Source: Clostridiales bacterium
Lineage (GTDB): Bacteria > Bacillota > Clostridia > Lachnospirales > Lachnospiraceae
Reading direction: 5' to 3'
Assembly (NCBI GenBank): GCA_015655075.1
Contig: JAATFT010000061.1
Location: forward strand, 1-43,379
Length of the DNA stretch: 43,379 nt
The notes under the pieces are model-generated. The model was not told the origin of the DNA and made no database searches. It saw nothing but the letters and a program-made list of their open reading frames with translations. How positions within the stretch are numbered: the stretch's first letter is position 1; the number at the start of each line of letters is the position of its first letter. The translations under genes and the position numbers were made by a program. Of this stretch, positions 32,655-41,225 are shown piece after piece.

Positions 32655-33890
32655 TTACAGGTATATGCCGTATTTCCTAAGCTTCTGCGTAACCTCTTCC
32701 CTGTTTTCCGGTTTCTGACTTACAAATTTACGAATTTCCTCAATGCTTTTCTCTTTTAAATTATTGTTATAATCAATCCGTTCCTTAAGCTTTTCTCTTC
32801 TTACATCTAACCGATCCCGGACCCCGCCCATTTCCTTGCCGTCGATAATGGCTGCCGTCTGGTATACCCATATGTCCGAATCTTTTAAACAATGTCTTCT
32901 TAATTCCTTAACCAGTTCCCTTTTATTTAATTCCAGCTCTTTTGTATTATTATTATACCGGCTTTCCTCCTCTTTTGCCTTCAGGTATTGCTCCCATAAA
33001 AACTGAAGCTGCGCATAACTGGTTACCATATATTTTTGATAAGAATAATCCAGTTCATTGGTGTTATTGATATACTTTATTTTAACCTTGTTAAGAAGGC
33101 CGATTGCTTTATTTAACTTTAATTCCGTTAATTTCATCTCTTTTTTGTTGCGATCGGAATTTATAAAAATATACAAGGCTGAAACCAGGGCCATAACAAT
33201 TGTCATAAGAAAGGGAATTTGTAAATCCGCTTCCGTATAATGTTGAATCACAATAAATAAGAGAAATAAAATAACAACTAAAACGCAGGTTACGGCGGCA
33301 ATCCTTTTTAAATAAGCATGTTTGCTTACTATTTCTTCTTGTTGATTATAAAGGGCATCTTTTTCACCCTCCAGATATTTCATATCCGTTTTTATAGTAT
33401 TATTGTAAGCTTCATTATTTTTCATTTTTTTTAACTCAACCGGCAGCACATCCTCATATTTGGCAATGTGTTTAAACTGGGCGTCCGTTATCTTTTTTGA
33501 ATTAGTCTGATACGTTGCCTTTTCTCTTGTAAATGTAATTATCTTTCTTGCCGTATCATTTAAAACTTCCCTTTCGTCGGAAGGTATCCGCTCCAGCTTC
33601 TGAATATCGGCTAAATAAGAGGTAACCGCCTGGTATTCTGTCTTTAATTCCTCCAGCTGTTTTGAAGTTTCCAGAATCTGCTCACAATTATCAACAACAA
33701 AATCCCCCCGGTCCCCTGTGGAATGATAATCAACCTTTTTTTCTTTTGATTTGAATTCCGGTGACTTGTATTCCCGCTCTTTATCAGGCCCGTCTTCTTC
33801 TTTTTTAAACCTGTTATTCCCTTCAGCCTTGTCCTGCGGCCTTTGTGTTTTATTTTTTTTACCGTTCCTGCCGGAAAATAGTTTTATCAT
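32655..33890 (-). CDS. Two-TM coiled-coil membrane protein, unknown function
   Basis: A 411-aa protein. A highly charged, probably disordered N-terminus (to about residue 65) is followed by a helical/coiled-coil region, two adjacent membrane helices (AAVTCVLVVILFLLFIVIQHY and IPFLMTIVMALVSALYIFI, about 195-243) and a long C-terminal coiled coil (about 245-400). Both coils face the cytosol if the helices form a hairpin. GGAGG precedes the ATG within the shared CGCGGAATGGAGG. It is the last gene of a four-gene cluster with TPR-like, DUF5716 and DUF5717 genes. No enzymatic motif is visible. Confidence 0.85.
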   Translation of the reverse strand: MIKLFSGRNGKKNKTQRPQDKAEGNNRFKKEEDGPDKEREYKSPEFKSKEKKVDYHSTGDRGDFVVDNCEQILETSKQLEELKTEYQAVTSYLADIQKLERIPSDEREVLNDTARKIITFTREKATYQTNSKKITDAQFKHIAKYEDVLPVELKKMKNNEAYNNTIKTDMKYLEGEKDALYNQQEEIVSKHAYLKRIAAVTCVLVVILFLLFIVIQHYTEADLQIPFLMTIVMALVSALYIFINSDRNKKEMKLTELKLNKAIGLLNKVKIKYINNTNELDYSYQKYMVTSYAQLQFLWEQYLKAKEEESRYNNNTKELELNKRELVKELRRHCLKDSDIWVYQTAAIIDGKEMGGVRDRLDVRREKLKERIDYNNNLKEKSIEEIRKFVSQKPENREEVTQKLRKYGIYL

Positions 33891-33894
33891 AATG

Positions 33895-33907
33895 CCTCCA
33901 TTCCGCG
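33895..33907 (-). promoter_or_regulatory. Shared RBS-region motif CGCGGAATGGAGG (copy 2)
   Basis: The motif supplies GGAGG for the coiled-coil gene. A family 2 terminal repeat starts about ten bases further upstream. Confidence 0.5.
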
Positions 33908-33916
33908 CGCAAGCTC

Positions 33917-33929
33917 TAGAGTGTGTTTG
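33917..33929. mobile_element. Family 2 solo terminal repeat
   Basis: TAGAGTGTGTTTG, immediately after the stop of the TPR-like gene. No partner end is nearby. Confidence 0.5.
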
Positions 33930-33932
33930 CCG

Positions 33933-34769
33933 CTACGAGTTTTCCCTGCGAAACTCTTGTTTCCATTGATTAATTAAGTCGTCCGTCATCTGATAAAACT
34001 GAACGATTTTGCCGGAATCCTTATATTCCAAAAGGCTTTCTATAACCTGATGACCCTCGGAAGCCTCCGCCTTAGCATAATGCAATTGCAGTTCATTTTG
34101 AATCTGCTGTGCAAAATCCTGGCTGACGCCGTAATTTAAAATTTCCTGTTTCAGCCTGTCTTCCTGCCTGCTCATAATCAATGTATAAAAATACTGTTTT
34201 AAGGATTCCTTGTTATGGTTTCTCTCATACGCCTCCTTAAAACTGTCCGCCGCCGCAGATAAACCAATGGTATTTAACAAAGCCAGGGCCAGATTATGTA
34301 CCAGATTGCCATACTGGATACTATCTAACGAAGCCGCTTCCCTGCTGTTTAAAATATTCTCATATTCCATGGCCGCTTCGGTAAACTGCCTGTATTTCAT
34401 AAAATTATCCGCTTTTTTCTTCCTTTTATCAAGGGGTGTCAGATTCTCCGTCTCATCCATACTATGTAAAAGCTGTTTGATCTCGGCTTCCGAATAATAA
34501 TCCGCACTGCATAAAATGCATACGACATAATCCCTTAACCCTGCCTTACTGTCTAACAGCTCACAAAACTTATCTGCCCTGTCCATAAGCTCCAGATCTT
34601 TTCTAATCCATTCCGCCAAAGCATAGTCAAACAAATCCTCGGTAATAATCTCAATATTATTATAAAAATAATAACATAATTCCTCTATGGAATAGACATA
34701 CGTATCTGTCAGCTTAAAATAATAAGGCCTCTGTGCCTGCCTTCCATTGCATAAAATTAATTTTCCCAT
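33933..34769 (-). CDS. TPR-like protein of the DUF5716/DUF5717 cluster
   Basis: A 278-aa soluble, all-helical protein. ATG 34769 follows AGGAGGGG; the longer open frame to 34862 is made by a family 2 element. The N-terminal region (MGKLILCNGRQAQRPYYF, SIEELCYYFYNNIEIITEDLFDYALAEWIRKDL) resembles no domain I know. The middle has TPR-like helices (KADNFMKYRQFTEAAMEYENIL, GNLVHNLALALLNTIGLSAAADSFKEAYERN). It probably bridges partners in the complex. The stop codon lies three bases from a solo terminal repeat. Confidence 0.8.
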   Translation of the reverse strand: MGKLILCNGRQAQRPYYFKLTDTYVYSIEELCYYFYNNIEIITEDLFDYALAEWIRKDLELMDRADKFCELLDSKAGLRDYVVCILCSADYYSEAEIKQLLHSMDETENLTPLDKRKKKADNFMKYRQFTEAAMEYENILNSREAASLDSIQYGNLVHNLALALLNTIGLSAAADSFKEAYERNHNKESLKQYFYTLIMSRQEDRLKQEILNYGVSQDFAQQIQNELQLHYAKAEASEGHQVIESLLEYKDSGKIVQFYQMTDDLINQWKQEFRRENS

Positions 34770-34805
34770 AAAACCCCTCCTGAAAATGTAATAAATAATG
34801 TAACT

Positions 34806-34869
34806 ATTCGTTGTCTTCCACAAAATGGAACGCTCAGCCCAGCGCAAGCAGTTTTCAGACACGCCCTAG
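34806..34869 (-). mobile_element. Family 2 element, left-half fragment in the DUF5716 cluster
   Basis: On the minus strand CTAGGGCGTGTCTGAAAACT and GCTTGCGCTGGGCTGAGCGT match the copy in the DUF4250 gene (9454-9537) closely. The right half is absent. It separates the DUF5716 gene from the TPR-like gene. Confidence 0.65.
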
Positions 34870-34881
34870 CCACTACATAAT

Positions 34882-36150
34882 TTAAAAGGAAATCTCCCTC
34901 TCCCATATCCGGTTGGTGGAAGGATAAAAATTTCCAAAGCCTTTGTCTTTAACGGAAATGACCGCCTTATTCTTATTAAGGAATCTGATTCTTACCTCAA
35001 TCCTCGTGGTTTTACCAGGCCGGCCCGGCATTCCCTCCAAATTCAGGCTGTAAGTAACCGTCTCATGTTTCAAAAAATCTTTCCGGTAAATGGTAATTTC
35101 GTTTATTTCATCCAGAATGATATCAAGCTTTTCCTCCGCTTCATACCAGGGTGTGCCCGCCCTTGCCAGAACTGCTTTGGCCGTTTTGGCATCATGATAC
35201 CCCTGAATAAAAAAGGCACTGGTAATCATTTCGCTCTCCAGCAATAAAAAACCATCTAATTTATGTTCCCCGGACAATTCCTTTGCGGCGTAACAGGCGC
35301 CTTTGGCATATAAATTCTGCCCTTTAAAAACTCTTCTTCCAATACACAGTTCTTTTAAAACTTCATCCGCCCAGGTTCCTTCGAAACCTCTGCCGGTAAC
35401 GTAAATGGTGGAAACAATCTGTTTATGGAGAACCTGCCGGGCCAGATTTCCAAATAAATATTCCAGTTTTTCGCCGTCGGCTGCCTCTTTAAAAGACTGA
35501 TAATTCAATGTATCCTGAAAATTTTTTTCCAGGATGCCGACAAGGTAGGGCTGAGTCTTCCGGTCAATGGTTATCTGCTGATAAATCAGTCCCGCTTCGT
35601 CAAAATCAAACAGACCTATATCATTCATCCATAATTCCCTGCTCTGATATAGGGCATAATATTGATAACTTTGGGAATGATTTTGAACCCGGGCACGGTC
35701 TTTACCGATACCCATATTATTAAGCGCCTGGTATATGCCTTCCCGTAAACTCTCACTTTGTTCCTTAATTGTAACAACAAGCTTTAATATGCTGTTGGAG
35801 GGAAAGTAAATTTTTAAGAGCTGGAGACATTTGCGTAAATACTTTTCCAGCAGAGCAACCGGTTTAAAGGATACGCCGTAAATTTCAGTATCTTCCCCAT
35901 TTTTGATTTTGGATAATAAAGCGTCAATCAAAACTCCGGTTCCCGCCTCTTTACAGTCATAGGCTTCCTCACCATAAACCCACTCTTTGGTTTTTTCCTT
36001 TACGCCTAATACGGTAGGTATTAAATATTTTGTTTTATCGGAAGTTACACATATAGATTCCGGTTCAAAGGTTCTCGGATTATAACAGCAAATCTGTGAA
36101 TAATGCTCACATAGCTCGAATCCTACGATAAGACTTCTTTGTTCACTCAT
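34882..36150 (-). CDS. DUF5716 family protein, degenerate Hsp70/actin-like ATPase fold
   Basis: A 422-aa protein matching the DUF5716 family. Its order of motifs follows the Hsp70 nucleotide-binding domain: LIVGFELCEHYSQICCY (phosphate 1 position), YLIPTVLGV then WVYGEEAY, LVVTIKEQSESLREGIYQALNNMGI, DIGLFDFDEAGLIYQQI at phosphate 2, and STIYVTGRGFEGTWADEVLKEL at the adenosine position, followed by YAKGACYAAKE. The glycine-rich DLGGGT of phosphate 2 is replaced by DFDEAG, so ATP hydrolysis is doubtful. A beta-rich C-terminal region (about 320-422) replaces a normal substrate-binding domain. The start at 36150 follows GGAGG. Confidence 0.82.
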   Translation of the reverse strand: MSEQRSLIVGFELCEHYSQICCYNPRTFEPESICVTSDKTKYLIPTVLGVKEKTKEWVYGEEAYDCKEAGTGVLIDALLSKIKNGEDTEIYGVSFKPVALLEKYLRKCLQLLKIYFPSNSILKLVVTIKEQSESLREGIYQALNNMGIGKDRARVQNHSQSYQYYALYQSRELWMNDIGLFDFDEAGLIYQQITIDRKTQPYLVGILEKNFQDTLNYQSFKEAADGEKLEYLFGNLARQVLHKQIVSTIYVTGRGFEGTWADEVLKELCIGRRVFKGQNLYAKGACYAAKELSGEHKLDGFLLLESEMITSAFFIQGYHDAKTAKAVLARAGTPWYEAEEKLDIILDEINEITIYRKDFLKHETVTYSLNLEGMPGRPGKTTRIEVRIRFLNKNKAVISVKDKGFGNFYPSTNRIWEREISF

Positions 36151-36160
36151 ATTTTTCCTA

Positions 36161-36173
36161 CCTCCATTCCGCG
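36161..36173 (-). promoter_or_regulatory. Shared RBS-region motif CGCGGAATGGAGG (copy 3)
   Basis: The motif precedes the DUF5716 gene by ten bases and is identical to the copies at 21649-21661 and 33895-33907. Confidence 0.5.
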
Positions 36174-36216
36174 ATGTGTTAAGCCGTGACAGCAGATCCA
36201 AGTTTTATTTTTAAAT

Positions 36217-39200
36217 TTATAAAAGCTTAAATGCCTCTGAAATTACATGATTAGTCTTATAGTAACTGTTCAGGCTTTCCGTTAACGTTTTATCATCCTG
36301 CATTTCCAAAGCGGTAAGCATAAAATTAATTTGATTATATCTGGTATCCTCTTCCAGCTTCATATTATGATCCAGCCGGACATTCACACTTTCCGTTACG
36401 GATACCTGCCCCTCTTCCTCCTCTTCCGTTATGTAATATTGGATACTTTCATTGTAAAACAAAATAAATTCCTTCATATGGATACCCAGATAAACATCTT
36501 TCATGTCCTCCGCAATAAATTCGTCCGGGCTGTTTTTCCCCTCCAGCCGGTAGTGAATCGTTACTTTATGGGAAGAATCGGTTATATATTCCACAAATAT
36601 TCTGTCATTAATCCGGGAGGGCAGGGTAATAATATTCTGGAATTTCTTAAAAAACGGTAAAATAAGGCCCTTTCGTATGAATTTATGCAGGTTATAATCG
36701 ATCAGCTCAATTTCACCGTCGGTATAATTATCTGCCTGGGACAGCTTCTTTAAAAGAGCCAGCATGCAGACTTCATTCTCCTCATACGCCAGCTCCTGCT
36801 TCATAACATGAAACATCTCAGGCGAAATAATACGGTCCATAACCAGATACTTGTATGCGTTATAGGATAAAAACGCCCTGACTAATTTATGGTCCGCCCC
36901 TCTTTTATAATACTTAAGAAACACTTCCAGAGAATTGGTAATATAGCTTTCCGCAAATAACATCTGTCCCAGCAAACGCTCTTCCAGATCGGCGGTTTCC
37001 ATTCCAAAACCCGTGGCTGTCTCCCAGAGACCATACATTTCTCCGGTTGTACCGAAAAAATACTTTACCAGATATTTAAGGATTTCCTCATTATATTTAC
37101 CCAATTTAAAGATATGATAAGCCAAATTTACAATAATTTCGCTTTTTTTATCCTCCTCCTTGTTGTTTTTAAGCAGGGCGGAGCACAATTTCATTAACCG
37201 CTTCACGGCAATATCTTCAAACCCGAATTCCGGCAGGGCTTTAAGAGCCCTGTCATATAAATCTCGGATAATAAAGAATTCTATTATTTTATCCCGGTCT
37301 CCTTTGTCAAGACCATGAAGATCTATTTTATTTAAATAGGCTTCAAATAAATCACCTTCAAAATTATCGTAATAATAATAAATCAGGTCCAGAGTGATTT
37401 TGTTATAATAATCCTCCTGTAAGCCTTTTATTTCCAGTATCCTCTTGCGGATTTCGATGGACTGTTCGTCGAATTTTAAATAAGTCTGCACTTTTTCCGA
37501 AAGATTGAGTATGAGCATAGGATGGTTTACCTTCATCTCATAACAGGTATTCACATAGTACTCCCAGTGCATCAGCTTATTTACAGTGTATTCCGCCGTG
37601 GCGGCATATCGGTTGTCATAACCGTCCACCAGGAATATTTCCGCATCCTCCGTATAGATATCCACCACCGCAGCTCCGGCCGAAAGCTGCGTATAGACTT
37701 CCTCCTTCATCTCCTTATGGATAATCAGCACGCCTTTCATATTAGGGTTATGACATACAATTTCATACTTAAACATTACATAGGGCAATTCCACCGCCAT
37801 TTCCGGTGTTAATCCCTGCATGGAAATGTATTCTTCATAGAGTACGGAAAGGCTCGCGTTAATATTATGGGCCCCAAGCTGTTTCAGAAGGAACTGCTCA
37901 ATTCGTTTCCAATAGGATTGATATATTGTAGGAAGAGCTTCTTTATTTTTTACTATATAAGCGTACAGATAGGATTTCTTACGGTCGTTTAAATTGCTGT
38001 TATAAATAAAATATAAGAGAATCTGCTGGGGCAGCACGGTATCCGGATTCTCATTCATGGAATACATATAATATTCATAGAGCTCCGTTATCCTTAACTG
38101 CTCCTTAACACCCTCCTGATACCAATGGAAATACTTACTGCTTCTTTGTTGTCCTTTAATGAGAAGGCTGCAGAGCGTAGTTAGTACCTCCTTATCCTGA
38201 TATTTATCATATAACCTCGTCAGACAGTGATGGGCAGCCTGGCTGAAATGCTTTCCTTTTCCCGCCAAATAGGTAAATTGCATTGCCGCTTCCTTGGTTA
38301 TATAGTTGTTTTTAATATCCCAGTTAAGTGCCTGAAGTTCAAATTCCTGTAATTCATGGAGCAGGGAAGGCTCTTCATTAAAAATGACGGCCGCCTCAAA
38401 ATATAAAATAGGGCTTCTGCATCCGGCTTTAAACTGTTTCCTGATCTCTTCCAATTTTAAAACCCTGTTATTGTCATATTTTTTATCAATGTACAACAGA
38501 AACCAGAGTAATTTCCAATCGGGGCAGCTGCTTTCGTAATAACCATGTATGGTATGTAACGCCTCCCATACGGACTTTTCATCTTTATAAAGGAGTGCAA
38601 GCAGATATAAATATCCGCAGTAATATACGACGTCCGACTGCTTCCAGTCTTCTGCCCTTTCCCCGCATTCCTCAAGCATCCGGACAGCTTTGGTGTCACT
38701 GCCGGATATGAGGTAAAGATGAATCTGCATCAGATGATATAAATCCCGGTTTTTTACATCCTCTGTTATCAACTGCTCCAATAAATCCTCCGATTCACCT
38801 ATGTACTTCTCCAAAGACATGCGGTTCATTCTAAAATCCAGATAATTCTGTGTGATTTTCTTCCTGAACCGGTTAATCTTTCTATGTTTAAAATCCCTCT
38901 CCTGTCCGGATTTATTACAATGACAGGTAACTTCAATTATAATTGTTTCATGAGCCGTTTTAAGAAATAATCTTCCGTAGTTATTACCGGAACGCATAAG
39001 GGCGGGGTCTAAAACAAATTCTAACGGATAGGTATTCCCCACAAAATTTTCCGACCATATTATTTTGTGCTCGGGAATCAGAAAAGGAGCCTCCGTGCCG
39101 ACCCGTACTTCAACATAGCCCCAATTGTCCTTAGTCAGAGTAAGCTTATCCATAATGCTATCGTTTTCGATGTCATAATTAAGGATTGTTTTATCGACGG

Positions 39201-39780
39201 TTATATTTATCTGGAGTTTTTTCCGGATTGCAATCAAAAATTCCTCCAGGGCCTGACTGGCGGATCTGCTTTTGATTATATTCTGATATAATAAAAGATA
39301 TTTTGTATCATGATATAGTAAGATTTGCTTAAATTCCTGAGCTTTAAACAGCTTGATTGCTTCTGCCGGATCTGCCTTGGCCAGATTGGTAAAATTAAAT
39401 AAATCCTTAATTTTTCCTATGGAAGAATTAAGATAAGGCGCCTCTATGTTTACGGTAAAAGGCAGCAGGATTTCGCCGCAGTCACTTACGATACATACCT
39501 CGCCCTTTGCGGTCTCCAACGGATTCATATGGTTCCCGTAAAAGGTATAGCAAATCACATTTTCACTTTCCGTGAAACTGTTTTGTTCCAGACGGAACAG
39601 TTCGCTTGAAGAATAAAGTACACCTTTGATTGGTGTATTTTTATTATTTTTAACGGTAAAACTGCCTGTATAAATTTTACCGGCATCCACTGTAATAAGC
39701 AGTTCTTCTTCCGACAGCAGAATACCAGGCGTTTCATATTCAAAAACTCCTTTCGCTAACCGCTCCACTTTTTCTTTCAA
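36217..39780 (-). CDS. DUF5717 family giant protein
   Basis: An 1187-aa protein of the DUF5717 family, first gene of the four-gene cluster. Two beta-sandwich-like segments lie at the N-terminus (about 20-120, with VDAGKIYTGSFTVKNNKNTP, and about 210-290). A long array of helical, TPR/HEAT-like repeats fills the centre (about 290-1030), and a beta-rich C-terminal part closes it (about 1040-1150, KVTIHYRLEGK). There is no signal peptide or membrane helix, so it should be cytosolic. I choose a TTG start at 39780 (MKEKVERLAKG), five bases after GGTGG; GTG 39789 has no RBS. No catalytic motif is seen. Confidence 0.85.
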   Translation of the reverse strand: MKEKVERLAKGVFEYETPGILLSEEELLITVDAGKIYTGSFTVKNNKNTPIKGVLYSSSELFRLEQNSFTESENVICYTFYGNHMNPLETAKGEVCIVSDCGEILLPFTVNIEAPYLNSSIGKIKDLFNFTNLAKADPAEAIKLFKAQEFKQILLYHDTKYLLLYQNIIKSRSASQALEEFLIAIRKKLQINITVDKTILNYDIENDSIMDKLTLTKDNWGYVEVRVGTEAPFLIPEHKIIWSENFVGNTYPLEFVLDPALMRSGNNYGRLFLKTAHETIIIEVTCHCNKSGQERDFKHRKINRFRKKITQNYLDFRMNRMSLEKYIGESEDLLEQLITEDVKNRDLYHLMQIHLYLISGSDTKAVRMLEECGERAEDWKQSDVVYYCGYLYLLALLYKDEKSVWEALHTIHGYYESSCPDWKLLWFLLYIDKKYDNNRVLKLEEIRKQFKAGCRSPILYFEAAVIFNEEPSLLHELQEFELQALNWDIKNNYITKEAAMQFTYLAGKGKHFSQAAHHCLTRLYDKYQDKEVLTTLCSLLIKGQQRSSKYFHWYQEGVKEQLRITELYEYYMYSMNENPDTVLPQQILLYFIYNSNLNDRKKSYLYAYIVKNKEALPTIYQSYWKRIEQFLLKQLGAHNINASLSVLYEEYISMQGLTPEMAVELPYVMFKYEIVCHNPNMKGVLIIHKEMKEEVYTQLSAGAAVVDIYTEDAEIFLVDGYDNRYAATAEYTVNKLMHWEYYVNTCYEMKVNHPMLILNLSEKVQTYLKFDEQSIEIRKRILEIKGLQEDYYNKITLDLIYYYYDNFEGDLFEAYLNKIDLHGLDKGDRDKIIEFFIIRDLYDRALKALPEFGFEDIAVKRLMKLCSALLKNNKEEDKKSEIIVNLAYHIFKLGKYNEEILKYLVKYFFGTTGEMYGLWETATGFGMETADLEERLLGQMLFAESYITNSLEVFLKYYKRGADHKLVRAFLSYNAYKYLVMDRIISPEMFHVMKQELAYEENEVCMLALLKKLSQADNYTDGEIELIDYNLHKFIRKGLILPFFKKFQNIITLPSRINDRIFVEYITDSSHKVTIHYRLEGKNSPDEFIAEDMKDVYLGIHMKEFILFYNESIQYYITEEEEEGQVSVTESVNVRLDHNMKLEEDTRYNQINFMLTALEMQDDKTLTESLNSYYKTNHVISEAFKLL

Positions 39781-39847
39781 TCGTTCCACCTCAAGCTTTG
39801 GATTTTATTATTCCAGTATTGTATTTTTTTTAATTTTAATTATAATA

Positions 39848-39877
39848 ATTATAACACTAATCGACATATATTAGCAA
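39848..39877 (-). promoter_or_regulatory. Promoter of the DUF5717 cluster
   Basis: On the minus strand TTGCTA (39872-39877), an 18-bp spacer and TATAAT (39848-39853), the last preceded by TGT (extended -10). Confidence 0.55.
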
Positions 39878-39991
39878 TAGGAAGTGGATAGTTCAATGTT
39901 CACATTTTTTTTAATTCCGATCTATAATTATCCGTTTTTTTCACAAAATAACTTTGATATTATTTAAATAATTGGGGATATATAATTAAAT

Positions 39992-40019
39992 TTGACTTTT
40001 GACGCCCGAATCATATAAT
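39992..40019 (+). promoter_or_regulatory. Promoter of the CobD/HisC-like aminotransferase gene
   Basis: TTGACT (39992-39997), a 16-bp spacer and TATAAT (40014-40019), 55 bp before the ATG. Confidence 0.6.
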
Positions 40020-40073
40020 AAACTATAGAAAAAGTTAGAAATAATAAATTTAATGACAGGAAGGAACATTAAC

Positions 40074-41171
40074 ATGCTGACACCAAAAGAACATTTTCAC
40101 GGAAGTGATTTGGAAAAAATTGAAGCCATTTATGGAATTAAAAAAGAGGATATCACCAGCTTCTCCGCCAATGTAAATCCTCTGGGCATTTCCCCAAAAT
40201 TAAGGGCCGAACTAGCTGATAGAATAGACGCCATTACAGGATATCCGGACAGAGAATATATTTCCCTTAGAAAATGTATTGCGGCTTACGTGAATGCCGA
40301 CCTGTCGCATATTGTGGTGGGGAATGGCTCCACGGAGCTGATTTCCCTTTTTATACAGATTACCCGTCCCAAAAAAGCATTGATAATCGGACCCACCTAT
40401 TCCGAATATGAACGGGAAATATCCTTAGAAGGAGGCAGTTCCTGGTATTACCGTCTGGAGGAAGCTTCCGATTTTTGCCTGGATGTGGAGAATCTGAAAA
40501 AAGAATTATCCGCTGAATTTGATTTACTGGTTATCTGTAACCCCAATAATCCTACCTCTACCGCCATATCTTTACCCGACATGAGAAAGATTCTGGATAT
40601 CTGCAAACAGCGGGGTATCCTATGTATGGTGGACGAAACCTATGTGGAATTTGCAGAGAATATAGAGCAGATCACGGCTGTCTCCCTGGCCGCCTATTAC
40701 AACAATGTCATCATACTAAGGGGCATCTCCAAATTTTTTGCCGCTCCGGGCCTGCGGTTAGGATATGCCGTCTGCAGTAATATGGATTTATTAAAGCACT
40801 TAAATCAAAGAAAAAATCCCTGGACCATCAACACCCTGGCTGCCATAGGAGGGGAAATCATGTTTACCGATGAAGCTTTTATCAATCAGACGAAAGCGTT
40901 GATAAAACAGGAACGGGACAAAATTTCTGCACTGCTTACTTCCTGCCCTAATATAAAGATCTATCCCCCCGCCGCCAATTTTGTTTTAGTTAAAATTTTA
41001 AAGGAGGGCGTCACTTCAGCCGACGTATTTGACGCCGCCATCCGGAAGGGCTTAATGATACGGGACTGCTCAACTTTTCCCTTTTTAGACCAGAAATTCA
41101 TCCGTTTCTGTTTTATGTCCCCTGAGAAAAATACAGAATTGATAAACTTATTACTAAAAATATTTCAATGA
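40074..41171 (+). CDS. Class I/II aminotransferase, CobD/HisC-like
   Basis: A 365-aa PLP enzyme. The N-terminus HFHGSDLEKIEAIYGIKKEDITSFSANVNPLG and GYPDREYISLRKCIAAY resemble threonine-phosphate decarboxylase (CobD), while the fold is shared with histidinol-phosphate aminotransferase (HisC). The PLP region reads VICNPNNPTS, CMVDETYVEF and ISKFFAAPGLRLGY, with the Schiff-base lysine in SKFFAAPGLRLGY. Neither cobalamin nor histidine genes are nearby, so the substrate stays open. The start at 40074 follows AGGAAGG by nine bases; the ATG at 40053 has no RBS. It is monocistronic and convergent with the GH43 gene. Confidence 0.88.
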   Translation: MLTPKEHFHGSDLEKIEAIYGIKKEDITSFSANVNPLGISPKLRAELADRIDAITGYPDREYISLRKCIAAYVNADLSHIVVGNGSTELISLFIQITRPKKALIIGPTYSEYEREISLEGGSSWYYRLEEASDFCLDVENLKKELSAEFDLLVICNPNNPTSTAISLPDMRKILDICKQRGILCMVDETYVEFAENIEQITAVSLAAYYNNVIILRGISKFFAAPGLRLGYAVCSNMDLLKHLNQRKNPWTINTLAAIGGEIMFTDEAFINQTKALIKQERDKISALLTSCPNIKIYPPAANFVLVKILKEGVTSADVFDAAIRKGLMIRDCSTFPFLDQKFIRFCFMSPEKNTELINLLLKIFQ

Positions 41172-41225
41172 AAAGATATTCAAAAAACCTGTAAATAAAA
41201 GGTGCAAAAGATAAAGAGCACCGTA

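Noticed and set aside
34770..34862. N-terminal extension of the TPR-like ORF
   Set aside because: It is derived from a family 2 fragment; AGGAGGGG precedes ATG 34769.
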